Shown here: positions 1 through 16,000 of the stretch, in pieces
How positions within the stretch are numbered: the first letter of the stretch is position 1
How the letters are laid out: each line of letters begins with the position of its first letter
Source: Balanoglossus misakiensis
Taxonomy: Eukaryota > Hemichordata
Assembly (NCBI GenBank): GCA_040954595.2
Contig: CM082596.2
Location: 10,230,001-10,294,000 of the forward strand
Direction of reading: 5' to 3'
Length of the DNA: 64,000 nucleotides
Made by a program: the position numbers and the translations under genes
The notes under the pieces: model-generated
What the model saw: the letters and a program-made list of their open reading frames with translations, nothing else
Databases searched by the model: none
What the model was told of the DNA's origin: nothing

Positions 1-3000
1 GTCGAAAATTTGTCATTTTTTGATGATTTTCACCATGATTTTTTTTTAAAAATCGACGAAATTTTGAGATTTTGCAAAGACGAAAATTTGTCATTTTTTG
101 ATGATTTTCACCCATGTTTTTTTTCAAAAATCAACGAACCCATGATTTTTTTTCAAAAAAGGACAAAATTTTGAGATTTTGCAAAGTCGAAAATTTGTCA
201 TTTATTAATGATTTTCACCCATGATTTTTTTTCAAAAATCGACAAAATTTTGAGATTTTGCAAAGTCGAAAATTTGTAATTTTTTGATGATTTTCACCCA
301 TGTTTTTTTTCAAAATTGAACGAACCCATGATTTTTTTCAAAAATCGACGAAATTTTGAGATTTTGCAAAGTCGAAAATTTGTCATTTTTTGATGATTTT
401 CACCCATGATTTTTCTCAAAAATCGACAAAATTTTTAGATTTTGCAAAGACAAATTTTTTTCATTTTTTGATGATTTTCACCCGTGATTTTTTTTAAAAA
501 TAGACAAAATTTTGAGATTTTGCAAAGTCGAAAATTTGACATTTTTTGATGATTTTCACCCATGTTTTTTTTCAAAAATCAACGAACCCATGATTTTTTT
601 TCAAAAATCGACGAAATTTAGAGATTTTGCAAAGTCGAAAATTTGTCATTTCTTAATGATTTTCACCCGTTTTTTTTAAAAATCGACAAAATTTTGAGAT
701 TTTGCAAAGTCGAAAATTTGTAATTTTTTGATGATTTTCACCCATGTTTTTTTTTAAAAATCAACGAACCCATGATTTTTTTCTAAAATTGACGAAATTT
801 TGAGATTTTGCAAAGTCGAAAATTTGTCATTTATTAATGATTTTCACCCATGATTTTTTTTCAAAAATCGACAAAATTTTGAGATTTTGCAAAGTCGAAA
901 ATTTGTAATTTTTTGATGATTTTCACCCATGTTTTTTTTCAAAATTGAACGAACCCATGATTTTTTTCAAAAATCGACGAAATTTTGAGATTTTGCAAAG
1001 TCGAAAATTTGTCATTTTTTGATGATTTTCACCCATGATTTTTCTCAAAAATCGACAAAATTTTTAGATTTTGCAAAGACAAAATTTGTTCATTTTTTGA
1101 TGATTTTCACCCGTGATTTTTTTCAAAAATAGACAAAATTTTGAGATTTTGCAAAGTCGAAAATTTGACATTTTTTGATGATTTTCACCCATGTTTTTTT
1201 TCAAAAATCAACGAACCCATGATTTTTTTTTAAAAATCGACGAAATTTAGAGATTTTGCAAAGTCGAAAATTTGTCATTTCTTAATGATTTTCACCCGTT
1301 TTTTTAAAAATCGACAAAATTTTGAGATTTTGCAAAGTCGAAAATTTGTAATTTTTTGATGATTTTCACCAATGTTTTTTTTTAAAAATCAACGAACCCA
1401 TGATTTTTTTCAAAAATTGACAAAATTTTGAGATTTTGCAAAGTCGAAAATTTGTCATTTTTTGATGATTTTCACCCATGATTTTTTTCAAAAATCGACG
1501 AAATTTTGAGATTTTGCAAAGTCGAAAATTTGTCATTTTTTGATGATTTTCACCCATGATTTTTTTTCAAAAATCGACGAAATTTTGAGATTTTGCAAAG
1601 TCGAAAATTTGTCATTTATTAATGATTTTCACCCATGATTTTTTTTCAAAAATCGACGAAATTTTGAGATTTTGCAAAGTCGAAAATTTGTCATTTATTA
1701 ATGATTTTCACCCATGATTTTTTTTCAAAAATCGACAAAATTTTGAGATTTTGCAAAGTCGAAAATTTGTAATTTTTTGATGATTTTCACCCATGTTTTT
1801 TTTCAAAATTGAACGAACCCATGATTTTTTTCAAAAATCGACGAAATTTTTAGATTTTGCAAAGTCGAAAATTTGTCATTTTTTGATTATTTTCACCCAT
1901 GATTTTTTTCAAAAATCGACAAAATTTTTAGATTTTGCAAAGTCGAAAATTTGTCATTTTTTGATGATTTTCACCATGATTTTTTTTTAAAAATCGACGA
2001 AATTTTGAGATTTTGCAAAGACGAAAATTTGTCATTTTTTGATGATTTTCACCCATGTTTTTTTTCAAAAATCAACGAACCCATGATTTTTTTTCAAAAA
2101 AGGACAAAATTTTGAGATTTTGCAAAGTCGAAAATTTGTCATTTTTTGATGATTTTCACCCATGATTTTTCTCAAAAATCGACGAAATTTTGAGATTTTG
2201 CAAAGTCGAAAATTTGTCATTTTTTGATGATTTTCACCCATGATTTTTTTTCAAAAATCGACGAAATTTTGAGATTTTGCAAAGTCGAAAATTTGTCATT
2301 TATTAATGATTTTCACCCATGATTTTTTTTTCAAAAATCGACAAAATTTTGAGATTTTGCAAAGTCGAAAATTTGTAATTTTTTGATGATTTTCACCCAT
2401 GTTTTTTTTCAAAATTGAACGAACCCATGATTTTTTTCAAAAATCGACGAAAATTTGAGATTTTGCAAAGTCGAAAATTTGTCATTTTTTGATGATTTTC
2501 ACCCATGATTTTTTTCAAAAATCGACAAAATTTTTAGATTTTGCAAAGTCGAAAATTTGTCATTTTTTGATTATTTTCACCCATGATTTTTTTCAAAAAT
2601 CGACAAAATTTTTAGATTTTGCAAAGACGAAAATTTGTAATTTTTTGATGATTTTCACCCATGTTTTTTTTCAAAAATCAACGAACCCATGATTTTTTTT
2701 CAAAAAAGGACAAAATTTTGAGATTTTGCAAAGTCGAAAATTTGTCATTTTTTGAAGATTTTCACCCATGATTTTTCTCAAAAATCGACGAAATTTTGAG
2801 ATTTTGCAAAGACACAATTTTTTCATTTTTTGATGATTTTCACCCGTGATTTTTTTCAAAAATAGACAAAATTTTGAGATTTTGCAAAGTCGAAAATTTG
2901 ACATTTTTTGATGATTTTCACCCATGTTTTTTTTCAAAAATCAACGAACCCATGATTTTTTTTCAAAAATCGACGAAATTTAGAGATTTTGCAAAGTCGA

Positions 3001-4599
3001 AAATTTGTCATTTCTTAATGATTTTCACCCGTTTTTTTTAAAAATCGACAAAATTTTGAGATTTTGCAAAGTCGAAAATTTGTAATTTTTTGATGATTTT
3101 CACCAATGTTTTTTTTAAAAATCAACGAACCCATGATTTTTTTCAAAAATTGACAACATTTTGAGATTTTGCAAAGTCGAAAATTTGTCATTTTTTGATG
3201 ATTTTCACCCATGATTTTTTTCAAAAATCGACGAAATTTTGAGATTTTGCAAAGTCGAAAAGTTGTCATTTTTTGATGATTTTCACCCATGATTTTTTTT
3301 CAAAAATCGACGAAATTTTGAGATTTTGCAAAGTCGAAAATTTGTCATTTATTAATGATTTTCACCCATGATTTTTTTTCAAAAATCGACAAAATTTTGA
3401 GATTTTGCAAAGTCGAAAATTTGTAATTTTTTGATGATTTTCACCCATGTTTTTTTTCAAAATTGAACGAACCCATGATTTTTTTCAAAAATCGACGAAA
3501 TTTTGAGATTTTGCAAAGTCGAAAATTTGTCATTTTTTGATGATTTTCACCCATGATTTTTTTCAAAAATCGACAAAATTTTTAGATTTTGCAAAGTCGA
3601 AAATTTGTCATTTTTTGATTATTTTCACCCATGATTTTTTTCAAAAATCGACAAAATTTTTAGATTTTGCAAAGTCGAAAATTTGTCATTTTTTGATGAT
3701 TTTCACCATGATTTTTTTTTAAAAATCGACGAAATTTTGAGATTTTGCAAAGACGAAAATTTGTCATTTTTTGATGATTTTCACACATGATTTTTTTTCA
3801 AAAATGTACGAAATTTTGAGATTTTGCAAAGTCGAAAATTTGTCGTTTTTTGATGATTTTCACCCATGATTTTTTTTCAAAAATCGACGAAATTTTGAGA
3901 TTTTGCAAAGTCGAAAATTTGTCATTTATTGATGATTTTCACCCATGATTTTTTTTCAAAAATCGACAAAATTTTGAGATTTTGCAAAGTCGAAAATTTG
4001 TAATTTTTTGATGATTTTCACCCATGTTTTTTTTCAAAATTGAACGAACCCATGATTTTTTTCAAAAATCGACAAAATTTTTAGATTTTGCAAAGTCGAA
4101 AATTTGTCATTTTTTGATTATTTTAACCCATGATTTTTTTCAAAAATCAACAAAATTTTTAGATTTTGCAAAGTCGAAAATTTGTCATTTTTTGATGATT
4201 TTCACCATGATTTTTTTTTAAAAATCGACGAAATTTTGAGATTTTGCAAAGACGAAAATTTGTCATTTTTTGATGATTTTCACCCATGTTTTTTTTTCAA
4301 AAATCAACGAACCCATGATTTTTTTTCAAAAAAGGACAAAATTTTGAGATTTTGCAAAGTCGAAAATTTGTCATTTTTTGATGATTTTCACCCATGATTT
4401 TTCTCAAAAATCGACGAAATTTTGAGATTTTGCAAAGTCGAAAATTTGTCATTTTTTGATGATTTTCACCCATGATTTTTTTTCAAAAATCGACGAAATT
4501 TTGAGATTTTGCAAAGTCGAAAATTTGTCATTTATTAATGATTTTCACCCATGATTTTTTTTCAAAAATCGACAAAATTTTGAGATTTTGCAAAGTCGA

Positions 4600-7500
4600 A
4601 AATTTGTCATTTTTTGATGATTTTCACCATGATTTTTTTTTAAAAATCGACGAAATTTTGAGATTTTGCAAAGACGAAAATTTGTCATTTTTTGATGATT
4701 TTCACCCATGATTTTTTTTCAAAAATGTACGAAATTTTGAGATTTTGCAAAGTCGAAAATTTGTCGTTTTTTGATGATTTTCACCCATGATTTTTTTTCA
4801 AAAATCGACAAAATTTTGAGATTTTGCAAAGACGAAAATTTGTCATTTTTTGATGATTTTCACCCATGATTTTTTTCAACAGTCGACGAAATTTTGAGAT
4901 TTTGCAAAGACAAAATTTTTTCATTTTTTGATGATTTTCACCCGTGATTTTTTTCAAAAATAGACAAAATTTTGAGATTTTGCAAAGTCGAAAATTTGTC
5001 ATTTTTTGATGATTTTCACCCATGATTTTTTTCAAAAATTGACGAAATTTTGAGATTTTGCAAAGTCGAAAATTTGTCATTTTTTGATGATTTTCACCCA
5101 AGACTTTTTTTCAAAAATTTACGAAATGTTGAGATTTTGCAAAGTCGAAAATTTGTCATTTTTTGATGATTTTCACCCATGTTTTTTTTTTCAAAAATCG
5201 ACGAAATTTTGAGATTTTGCAAATTCGAAAATTTGTAATTTTTTGATGATTTTCACCCATGTTTTTTTTTCAAAAATCAACGAACCCATGATTTTTTTTC
5301 AAAAGAGGACAAAATTTTGAGATTTTGCAAAGTCGAAAATTTGTCATTTTTTGATGATTTTCACCCATGATTTTTTTCAAAAATCGACGAAATTTTGAGA
5401 TTTTGCAAAGTCGAAAATTTGTCATTTTTTGATGATTTTCACCCATGATTTTTTTTCAAAAATCGACGAAATTTTGAGATTTTGCAAAGTCGAAAATTTG
5501 TCATTTATTAATGATTTTCACCCATGATTTTTTTTCAAAAATCGACAAAATTTTGAGATTTTGCAAAGTCGAAAATTTGTCATTTTTTGATGATTTTCAC
5601 CATGATTTTTTTTTTAAAAATCGACGAAATTTTGAGATTTTGCAAAGACGAAAATTTGTCATTTTTTGATGATTTTCACCCATGATTTTTTTTCAAAAAT
5701 GTACGAAATTTTGAGATTTTGCAAAGTCGAAAATTTGTCATTTTTTGATGATTTTCACCCATGATTTTTTTTCAAAAATGTACGAAATTTTGAGATTTTG
5801 CAAAGTCGAAAATTTGTCGTTTTTTGATGATTTTCACCCATGATTTTTTTTCAAAAATCGACAAAATTTTGAGATTTTGCAAAGACGAAAATTTGTCATT
5901 TTTTGATGATTTTCACCCATGATTTTTTTCAACAGTCGACGAAATTTTGAGATTTTGCAAAGACAAAATTTTTTCATTTTTTGATGATTTTCACCCGTGA
6001 TTTTTTTCAAAAATAGACAAAATTTTGAGATTTTGCAAAGTCGAAAATTTGTCATTTTTTGATGATTTTCACCCATGATTTTTTTCAAAAATTGACGAAA
6101 TTTTGAGATTTTGCAAAGTCGAAAATTTGTCATTTTTTGATGATTTTCACCCAAGACTTTTTTTCAAAAATTTACGAAATGTTGAGATTTTGCAAAGTCG
6201 AAAATTTGTCATTTTTTGATGATTTTCACCCATGTTTTTTTTTTCAAAAATCGACGAAATTTTGAGATTTTGCAAATTCGAAAATTTGTAATTTTTTGAT
6301 GATTTTCACCCATGTTTTTTTTTCAAAAATCAACGAACCCATGATTTTTTTTCAAAAGAGGACAAAATTTTGAGATTTTGCAAAGTCGAAAATTTGTCAT
6401 TTTTTGATGATTTTCACCCATGATTTTTTTCAAAAATCGACGAAATTTTGAGATTTTGCAAAGTCGAAAATTTGTCATTTTTTGATGATTTTCACCCATG
6501 ATTTTTTTTCAAAAATCGACGAAATTTTGAGATTTTGCAAAGTCGAAAATTTGTCATTTATTAATGATTTTCACCCATGATTTTTTTTCAAAAATCGACA
6601 AAATTTTGAGATTTTGCAAAGTCGAAAATTTGTCATTTTTTGATGATTTTCACCATGATTTTTTTTTTAAAAATCGACGAAATTTTGAGATTTTGCAAAG
6701 ACGAAAATTTGTCATTTTTTGATGATTTTCACCCATGATTTTTTTTCAAAAATGTACGAAATTTTGAGATTTTGCAAAGTCGAAAATTTGTCGTTTTTTG
6801 ATGATTTTCACCCATGATTTTTTTTCAAAAATCGACAAAATTTTGAGATTTTGCAAAGACGAAAATTTGTCATTTTTTGATGATTTTCACCCATGATTTT
6901 TTTCAAAAGTCGACGAAATTTTGAGATTTTGCAAAGACAAAATTTTTTCATTTTTTGATGATTTTCACCCGTGATTTTTTTCAAAAATAGACAAAATTTT
7001 GAGATTTTGCAAAGTCGAAAATTTGTCATTTTTTGATGATTTTCACCCATGATTTTTTTCAAAAATTGACGAAATTTTGAGATTTTGCAAAGTCGAAAAT
7101 TTGTCATTTTTTGATGATTTTCACCCAAGACTTTTTTTCAAAAATTTACGAAATGTTGAGATTTTGCAAAGTCGAAAATTTGTCATTTTTTGATGATTTT
7201 CACCCATGTTTTTTTTTTTCAAAAATCGACGAAATTTTGAGATTTTGCAAATTCGAAAATTTGTAGTTTTTTGATGATTTTCACCCATGATTTTTTTTCA
7301 AAAATCGACAAAATTTTGAGATTTTGCAAAGACGAAAATTTGTCATTTTTTGATGATTTTCACCCATGATTTTTTTCAAAAGTCGACGAAATTTTGAGAT
7401 TTTGCAAAGACAAAATTTTTTCATTTTTTGATGATTTTCACCCGTGATTTTTTTCAAAAATAGACAAAATTTTGAGATTTTGCAAAGTCGAAAATTTGTC

Positions 7501-7740
7501 ATTTTTTGATGATTTTCACCCATGATTTTTTTCAAAAATTGACGAAATTTTGAGATTTTGCAAAGTCGAAAATTTGTCATTTTTTGATGATTTTCACCCA
7601 AGACTTTTTTTCAAAAATTTACGAAATGTTGAGATTTTGCAAAGTCGAAAATTTGTCATTTTTTGATGATTTTCACCCATGTTTTTTTTTTTCAAAAATC
7701 GACGAAATTTTGAGATTTTGCAAATTCGAAAATTTGTAAT
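4600..7740. repeat. Higher-order repeat block in the satellite
   Basis: Within the array, an identical 321 bp segment recurs at 4781, 5834, 6808 and 7281, giving spacings of 1053, 974 and 473 bp. The surrounding monomers, including rare variants with AAAAATGTACGAAA, CCCAAGACTTTT, AAATTCGAAAA and AAAAGAGGACAAAA, repeat in the same order. The 473 bp step is a copy with several monomers missing. This implies recent duplication of multi-monomer units by unequal exchange. Confidence 0.85.
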
Positions 7741-10700
7741 TTTTTGATGATTTTCACCCATGTTTTTTTTTCAAAAATCAACGAACCCATGATTTTTTTT
7801 CAAAAGAGGACAAAATTTTGAGATTTTGCAAAGTCGAAAATTTGTCATTTTTTGATGATTTTCACCCATGATTTTTTTCAAAAATCGACGAAATTTTGAG
7901 ATTTTGCAAAGTCGAAAATTTGTCATTTTTTGATGATTTTCACCCATGATTTTTTTTCAAAAATCGACGAAATTTTGAGATTTTGCAAAGTCGAAAATTT
8001 GTCATTTATTAATGATTTTCACCCATGATTTTTTTTCAAAAATCGACAAAATTTTGAGATTTTGCAAAGTCGAAAATTTGTCATTTTTTGATGATTTTCA
8101 CCATGATTTTTTTTTTAAAAATCGACGAAATTTTGAGATTTTGCAAAGACGAAAATTTGTCATTTTTTGATGATTTTCACCCATGATTTTTTTTCAAAAA
8201 TGTACGAAATTTTGAGATTTTGCAAAGTCGAAAATTTGTCGTTTTTTGATGATTTTCACCCATGATTTTTTTTCAAAAATTGACAAAATTTTGAGATTTT
8301 GCAAAGTCGAAAATTTGTCATTTTTTGATGATTTTCACCCATGATTTTTTTCAAAAATCGACGAAATTTTGAGATTTTGCAAAGTCGAAAATTTGTCATT
8401 TTTTTATGATTTTCACCCATGATTTTTTTTCAAAAATCGACGAAATTTTGAGATTTTGCAAAGTCGAAAATTTGTCATTTATTAATGATTTTCACCCATG
8501 ATTTTTTTTCAAAAATCGACAAAATTTTGAGATTTTGCAAAGTCGAAAATTTGTAATTTTTTGATGATTTTCACCCATGTTTTTTTTCAAAATTGAACGA
8601 ACCCATGATTTTTTTCAAAAATCGACGAAATTTTGAGATTTTGCAAAGTCGAAAATTTGTCATTTTTTGATGATTTTCACCCATGATTTTTTTCAAAAAT
8701 CGACAAATTTTTTAGATTTTGCAAAGTCGAAAATTTGTCATTTTTTGATTATTTTCACCCATGATTTTTTTCAAAAATCGACAAAATTTTTAGATTTTGC
8801 AAAGTCGAAAATTTGTCATTTTTTGATGATTTTCACCATGATTTTTTTTTAAAAATCGACGAAATTTTGAGATTTTGCAAAGACGAAAATTTGTCATTTT
8901 TTGATGATTTTCACCCATGTTTTTTTTTCAAAAATCAACGAACCCATTATTTTTTTTCAAAAAAGGACAAAATTTTGAGATTTTGCAAAGTCGAAAATTT
9001 GTCATTTTTTGATGATTTTCACCCATGATTTTTCTCAAAAATCGACGAAATTTTGAGATTTTGCAAAGTCGAAAATTTGTCATTTTTTGATGATTTTCAC
9101 CCATGATTTTTTTTCAAAAATCGACGAAATTTTGAGATTTTGCAAAGTCGAAAATTTGTCATTTATTAATGATTTTCACCCATGATTTTTTTTCAAAAAT
9201 CGACAAAATTTTTAGATTTTGCAAAGTCGAAAATTTGTCATTTTTTGATGATTTTCACCATGATTTTTTTTTTAAAAATCGACGAAATTTTGAGATTTTG
9301 CAAAGACGAAAATTTGTCATTTTTTGATGATTTTCACCCATGATTTTTTTTCAAAAATGTACGAAATTTTGAGATTTTGCAAAGTCGAAAATTTGTCGTT
9401 TTTTGATGATTTTCACCCATGATTTTTTTTCAAAAATCGACAAAATTTTGAGATTTTGCAAAGACGAAAATTTGTCATTTTTTGATGATTTTCACCCATG
9501 ATTTTTTTCAAAAGTCGACGAAATTTTGAGATTTTGCAAAGACAAAATTTTTTCATTTTTTGATGATTTTCACCCGTGATTTTTTTCAAAAATAGACAAA
9601 ATTTTGAGATTTTGCAAAGTCGAAAATTTGTCATTTATTAATGATTTTCACCCATGATTTTTTTTCAAAAATCGACAAAATTTTGAGATTTTGCAAAGTC
9701 GAAAATTTGTCATTTTTTGATGATTTTCACCCATGATTTTTTTCAAAAATTGACGAAATTTTGAGATTTTGCAAAGTCGAAAATTTGTCATTTTTTGATG
9801 ATTTTCACCCAAGACTTTTTTTCAAAAATTTACGAAATGTTGAGATTTTGCAAAGTCGAAAATTTGTCATTTTTTGATGATTTTCACCCATGTTTTTTTT
9901 TTTTCAAAAATCGACGAAATTTTGAGATTTTGCAAATTCGAAAATTTGTAATTTTTTGATGATTTTCACCCATGTTTTTTTTTCAAAAATCAACGAACCC
10001 ATGATTTTTTTTCAAAAGAGGACAAAATTTTGAGATTTTGCAAAGTCGAAAATTTGTCATTTTTTGATGATTTTCACCCTTGATTTTTTTCAAAAATCGA
10101 CGAAATTTTGAGATTTTGCAAAGTCGAAAGTTTGTCATTTTTTGATGATTTTCACCCATGATTTTTTTTCAAAAATCGACGAAATTTTGAGATTTTGCAA
10201 AGTCGAAAATTTGTCATTTATTAATGATTTTCACCCATGATTTTTTTTCAAAAATCGACAAAATTTTGAGATTTTGCAAAGTCGAAAATTCGTAATTTTT
10301 TGATGATTTTCACCCATGTTTTTTTTCAAAATTGAACGAACCCATGATTTTTTTCAAAAATCGACGAAATTTTGAGATTTTGCAAAGTCGAAAATTTGTC
10401 ATTTTTTGATGATTTTCACCCATGATTTTTCTCAAAAATCGACAAAATTTTTAGATTTTGCAAAGACAAAATTTTTTCATTTTTTGATGATTTTCACCCG
10501 TGATTTTTTTCAAAAATAGACAAAATTTTGAGATTTTGCAAAGTCGAAAATTTGACATTTTTTGATGATTTTCACCCATGTTTTTTTTCAAAAATCAACG
10601 AACCCATGATTTTTTTTCAAAAATCGACGAAATTTAGAGATTTTGCAAAGTCGAAAATTTGTCATTTCTTAATGATTTTCACCCGTTTTTTTTAAAAATC

Positions 10701-11073
10701 GACAAAATTTTGAGATTTTGCAAAGTCGAAAATTTGTAATTTTTTGATGATTTTCACCAATGTTTTTTTTTAAAAATCAACGAACCCATGATTTTTTTCA
10801 AAAATTGACAAAATTTTGAGATTTTGCAAAGTCGAAAATTTGTCATTTTTTGATGATTTTCACCCATGATTTTTTTCAAAAATCGACGAAATTTTGAGAT
10901 TTTGCAAAGTCGAAAATTTGTCATTTTTTGATGATTTTCACCCATGATTTTTTTTCAAAAATCGACGAAATTTTGAGATTTTGCAAAGTCGAAAATTTGT
11001 CATTTATTAATGATTTTCACCCATGATTTTTTTTCAAAAATCGACAAAATTTTGAGATTTTGCAAAGTCGAAA

Positions 11074-13008
11074 ATTTGTAATTTTTTGATGATTTTCACC
11101 CATGTTTTTTTTCAAAATTGAACGAACCCATGATTTTTTTCAAAAATCGACGAAATTTTGAGATTTTGCAAATTCGAAAATTTGTCATTTTTTGATGATT
11201 TTCACCCATGATTTTTTTCAAAAATCGACAAAATTTTTAGATTTTGCAAAGTCGAAAATTTGTCATTTTTTGATTATTTTCACCCATGATTTTTTTCAAA
11301 AATCGACAAAATTTTTTGATTTTGCAAAGTCGAAAATTTGTCATTTTTTGATGATTTTCACCATGATTTTTTTTTAAAAATCGACGAAATTTTGAGATTT
11401 TGCAAAGACGAAAATTTGTCATTTTTTGATGATTTTCACCCATGTTTTTTTTCAAAAATCAACGAACCCATGATTTTTTTTCAAAAAAGGACAAAATTTT
11501 GAGATTTTGCAAAGTCGAAAATTTGTCATTTTTTGATGATTTTCACCCATGATTTTTCTCAAAAATCGACGAAATTTTGAGATTTTGCAAAGTCGAAAAT
11601 TTGTCATTTTTTGATGATTTTCACCCATGATTTTTTTTCAAAAATCGACGAAATTTTGAGATTTTGCAAAGTCGAAAAATTGTCATTTATTAATGATTTT
11701 CACCCATGATTTTTTTTCAAAAATCGACAAAATTTTGAGATTTTGCAAAGTCGAAAATTTGTAATTTTTTGATGATTTTCACCCATGTTTTTTTTCAAAA
11801 TTGAACGAACCCATGATTTTTTTCAAAAATCGACGAAATTTTGAGATTTTGCAAAGTCGAAAATTTGTCATTTTTTGATGATTTTCACCCATGATTTTTT
11901 TCAAAAATCGACAAAATTTTTAGATTTTGCAAAGTCGAAAATTTGTCATTTTTTGATTATTTTCACCCATGATTTTTTTCAAAAATCGACAAAATTTTTA
12001 GATTTTGCAAAGACGAAAATTTGTCATTTTTTGATGATTTTCACCCATGTTTTTTTTCAAAAATCAACGAACCCATGATTTTTTTTCAAAAAAGGACAAA
12101 ATTTTGAGATTTTGCAAAGTCGAAAATTTGTCATTTTTTGAAGATTTTCACCAATGATTTTTCTCAAAAATCGACGAAATTTTGAAATTTGTAATTTTTT
12201 GATGATTTTCACCAATGTTTTTTTTTAAAAATCAACGAACCCATGATTTTTTTCAAAAATTGACAAAATTTTGAGATTTTGCAAAGTCGAAAATTTGTCA
12301 TTTTTTGATGATTTTCACCAATGATTTTTTTCAAAAATCGACGAAATTTTGAGATTTTGCAAAGTCGAAAATTTGTCATTTATTAACGATTTTCACCCAT
12401 GATTTTTTTTCAAAAATCGACGAAATTTTGAGATTTTGCAAAGTCGAAAATTTGTCATTTATTAATGATTTTCACCCATGATTTTTTTTCAAAAATCGAC
12501 AAAATTTTGAGATTTTGCAAAGTCGAAAATTTGTAATTTTTTGATGATTTTCACCCATGTTTTTTTTCAAAATTGAACGAACCCATGATTTTTTTCAAAA
12601 ATCGACGAAATTTTGAGATTTTGCAAAGTCGAAAATTTGTCATTTTTTGATGATTTTCACCCATGATTTTTTTCAAAAATCGACAAAATTTTTAGATTTT
12701 GCAAAGTCGAAAATTTGTCATTTTTTGATTATTTTCACCCATGATTTTTTTCAAAAATCGACAAAATTTTTAGATTTTGCAAAGTCGAAAATTTGTCATT
12801 TTTTGATGATTTTCACCATGATTTTTTTTTAAAAATCGACGAAATTTTGAGATTTTGCAAAGACGAAAATTTGTCATTTTTTGATGATTTTCACCCATGT
12901 TTTTTTTTCAAAAATCAACGAACCCATGATTTTTTTTCAAAAAAGGACAAAATTTTGAGATTTTGCAAAGCCGAAAATTTGTCATTTTTTGATGATTTTC
13001 ACCCATGA
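11074..13008. repeat. Satellite segment duplicated at offset 5187 bp (copy 1)
   Basis: About 1.93 kb of array recurs at 16261-18195 with a constant offset of 5187 bp. Several independent landmarks agree: a monomer truncated at TTTGAAATTTGTAATT (12181 and 17368), a start at ATTTGTAATT (11074 and 16261), and the same variant monomer order. The two copies differ by only a few substitutions. Confidence 0.85.
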
Positions 13009-16000
13009 TTTTTTTCAAAAATCGACGAAATTTTGAGATTTTGCAAAGTCGAAAATTTGTCATTTTTTGATGATTTTCACCCATGATTTTTTTCAAAAAT
13101 CGACAAAATTTTTAGATTTTGCAAAGTCGAAAATTTGTCATTTTTTGATTATTTTCACCCATGATTTTTTTCAAAAATCGACAAAATTTTTAGATTTTGC
13201 AAAGTCGAAAATTTGTCATTTTTTGATGATTTTCACCATGATTTTTTTTTAAAAATCGACGAAATTTTGAGATTTTGCAAAGACGAAAATTTGTCATTTT
13301 TTGATGATTTTCACCCATGTTTTTTTTCAAAAATCAACGAACCCATGATTTTTTTTCAAAAAAGGACAAAATTTTGAGATTTTGCAAAGTCGAAAATTTG
13401 TCATTTTTTGATGATTTTCACCCATGATTTTTCTCAAAAATCGACGAAATTTTGAGATTTTGCAAAGTCGAAAATTTGTCATTTTTTGATTATTTTCATC
13501 CATGATTTTTTTCAAAAATCGACGAAATTTTTAGATTTTGCAAAGTCGAAAATTTGTCATTTTTTGATGATTTTCACCATGATTTTTTTTTTAAAAATCG
13601 ACAAAATTTTGAGATTTTGCAAAGACGAAAATTTGTCATTTTTTGATGATTTTCACCCATGATTTTTTTTCAAAAATGTACGAAATTTTGAGATTTTGCA
13701 AAGACAAAATTTTTTCATTTTTTGATGATTTTCACCCGTGATTTTTTTTCAAAAATAGACAAAATTTTGAGATTTTGCAAAGTCGAAAATTTGACATTTT
13801 TTGATGATTTTCACCCATGTTTTTTTTCAAAAATCAACGAACCCATGATTTTTTTTCAAAAATCGACGAAATTTAGAGATTTTGCAAAGTCGAAAATTTG
13901 TCATTTCTTAATGATTTTCACCCGTTTTTTTTTCAAAAATCGACAAAATTTTGAGATTTTGCAAAGACGAAAATTTGTCATTTTTTGATGATTTTCACCC
14001 ATGATTTTTCTCAAAAATCGACGAAATTTTGAGATTTTGCAAAGTCGAAAATTTGTCATTTTTTGATGATTTTCACCCATGATTTTTTTCAAAAATCTAC
14101 GAAATTTTGAGATTTTGCAAAGCCGAAAATTTGTCATTTTTTGATGATTTTCACCCATGATTTTTTTCAAAAATCTGCGAAATTTTGAGATTTTGCAAAG
14201 TCCAAAATTTGTCATATATTAATGATTTTCACCCATGATTTTTTTCAAAAATCGACGAAATTTGAGATTTTGCAAATTCGAAAATTTGTAATTTTTGAAT
14301 GATTTTCACCCTTTTTTTTCAAAAATCAACGAACCCATGATTTTTTTTCAAAAATCGACAAAATTTTGAGATTTTGCAAAGCCGAAAATTTGTCATTTTT
14401 TGATGATTTTCACCCATGATTTTTTTCAAAAATCGACGAAATTTTGAGATTTTGCAAAGTCGAAAATTTGTCATTTTTTGATGATTTTCACCCATGATTT
14501 TTTTCAAAAATCGACGAAATTTGAGATTTTGCAAAGTCAAAAATTTGTCATTTTTTGATGATTTTCACCCATGATTTTTTTCAAAAATCGACGAAATTTT
14601 GAGATTTTGCAAAGTCGAAAATGTGTCATTTTTTGATGATTTTCACCCATGATTTTTTTCAAAAATCGACGAAATTTGAGATTTTGCAAAGTCGAAAATT
14701 TGTCATTTTTTGATGATTTTTACCCATGATTTTTTTTTCAAAAATCGACCAAATTTTGAGATTTTGCAAAGCCGAAAATTTGTCATTTTTTGATGATTTT
14801 CACCCATGATTTTTCTCAAAAATCGACGAAATTTTGAGATTTTGCAAAGTCGAAAATTTTTCATTTTTTGATGATTTTCACCCATGATTTTTCTCAAAAA
14901 TTGACGAAATTTTGAGATTTTGCAAAGTCGAAAATTTGTCATTTTTTGATGATTTTCACCCATGTTTTTTTCAAAATTGAACGAACCCATGATTTTTTTC
15001 AAAAATCGACAAAATTTTGAGATTTTGCAAAGACGAAAATTTGTCATTTTTTGATGATTTTCACCCATGATTTTTTTCAAAAGTCGACGAAATTTTGAGA
15101 TTTTGCAAAGTCGAAAATTTGTCATTTTTTGATGATTTTCACCCATGATTTTTTTCAAAAATCTACGAAATTTTGAGATTTTGCAAAGTCGAAAATTTGT
15201 CATTTTTTGATGATTTTCACCCATGATTTTTTTCAAAAATCTGCGAAATTTTGAGATTTTGCAAAGTCGAAAATTTGTCATTTATTAATGATTTTCACCC
15301 ATGATTTTTTTCAAAAATCGACGAAATTTGAGATTTTGCAAATTCGAAAATTTGTAATTTTTTAATGATTTTCACCCTTTTTTTTCAAAAATCAACGAAC
15401 CCATGATTTTTTTTAAAAATCGACAAAATTTTGAGATTTTGCAAAGCCGAAAATTTGTCATTTTTTGATGATTTTCACCCATGATTTTTTTCAAAAATCG
15501 ACGAAATTTTGAGATTTTGCAAAGTCGAAAATTTGTCATTTTTTGATGATTTTCACCCATGATTTTTTTCAAAAATCGACGAAATTTGAGATTTTGCAAA
15601 GTCGAAAATTTGTCATTTTTTGATGATTTTCACCCATGATTTTTTTCAAAAATCGACGAAATTTGAGATTTTGCAAAGTCGAAAATTTGTCATTTTTTGA
15701 TGATTTTTACCCATGATTTTTTTTTCAAAAATCGATCAAATTTTGAGATTTTGCAAAGCCGAAAATTTGTCATTTTTTGATGATTTTCACCCATGATTTT
15801 TCTCAAAAATTGACGAAATTTTGAGATTTTGCAAAGTCGAAAATTTGTCATTTTTTGATGATTTTCACCCATGTTTTTTTCAAAATTGAACGAACCCATG
15901 ATTTTTTTCAAAAATCGACAAAATTTTGAGATTTTGCAAAGTCGAAAATTTGTCATTTTTTGATGATTTTCACCCATGATTTTTTTCAAAAGTCGACGAA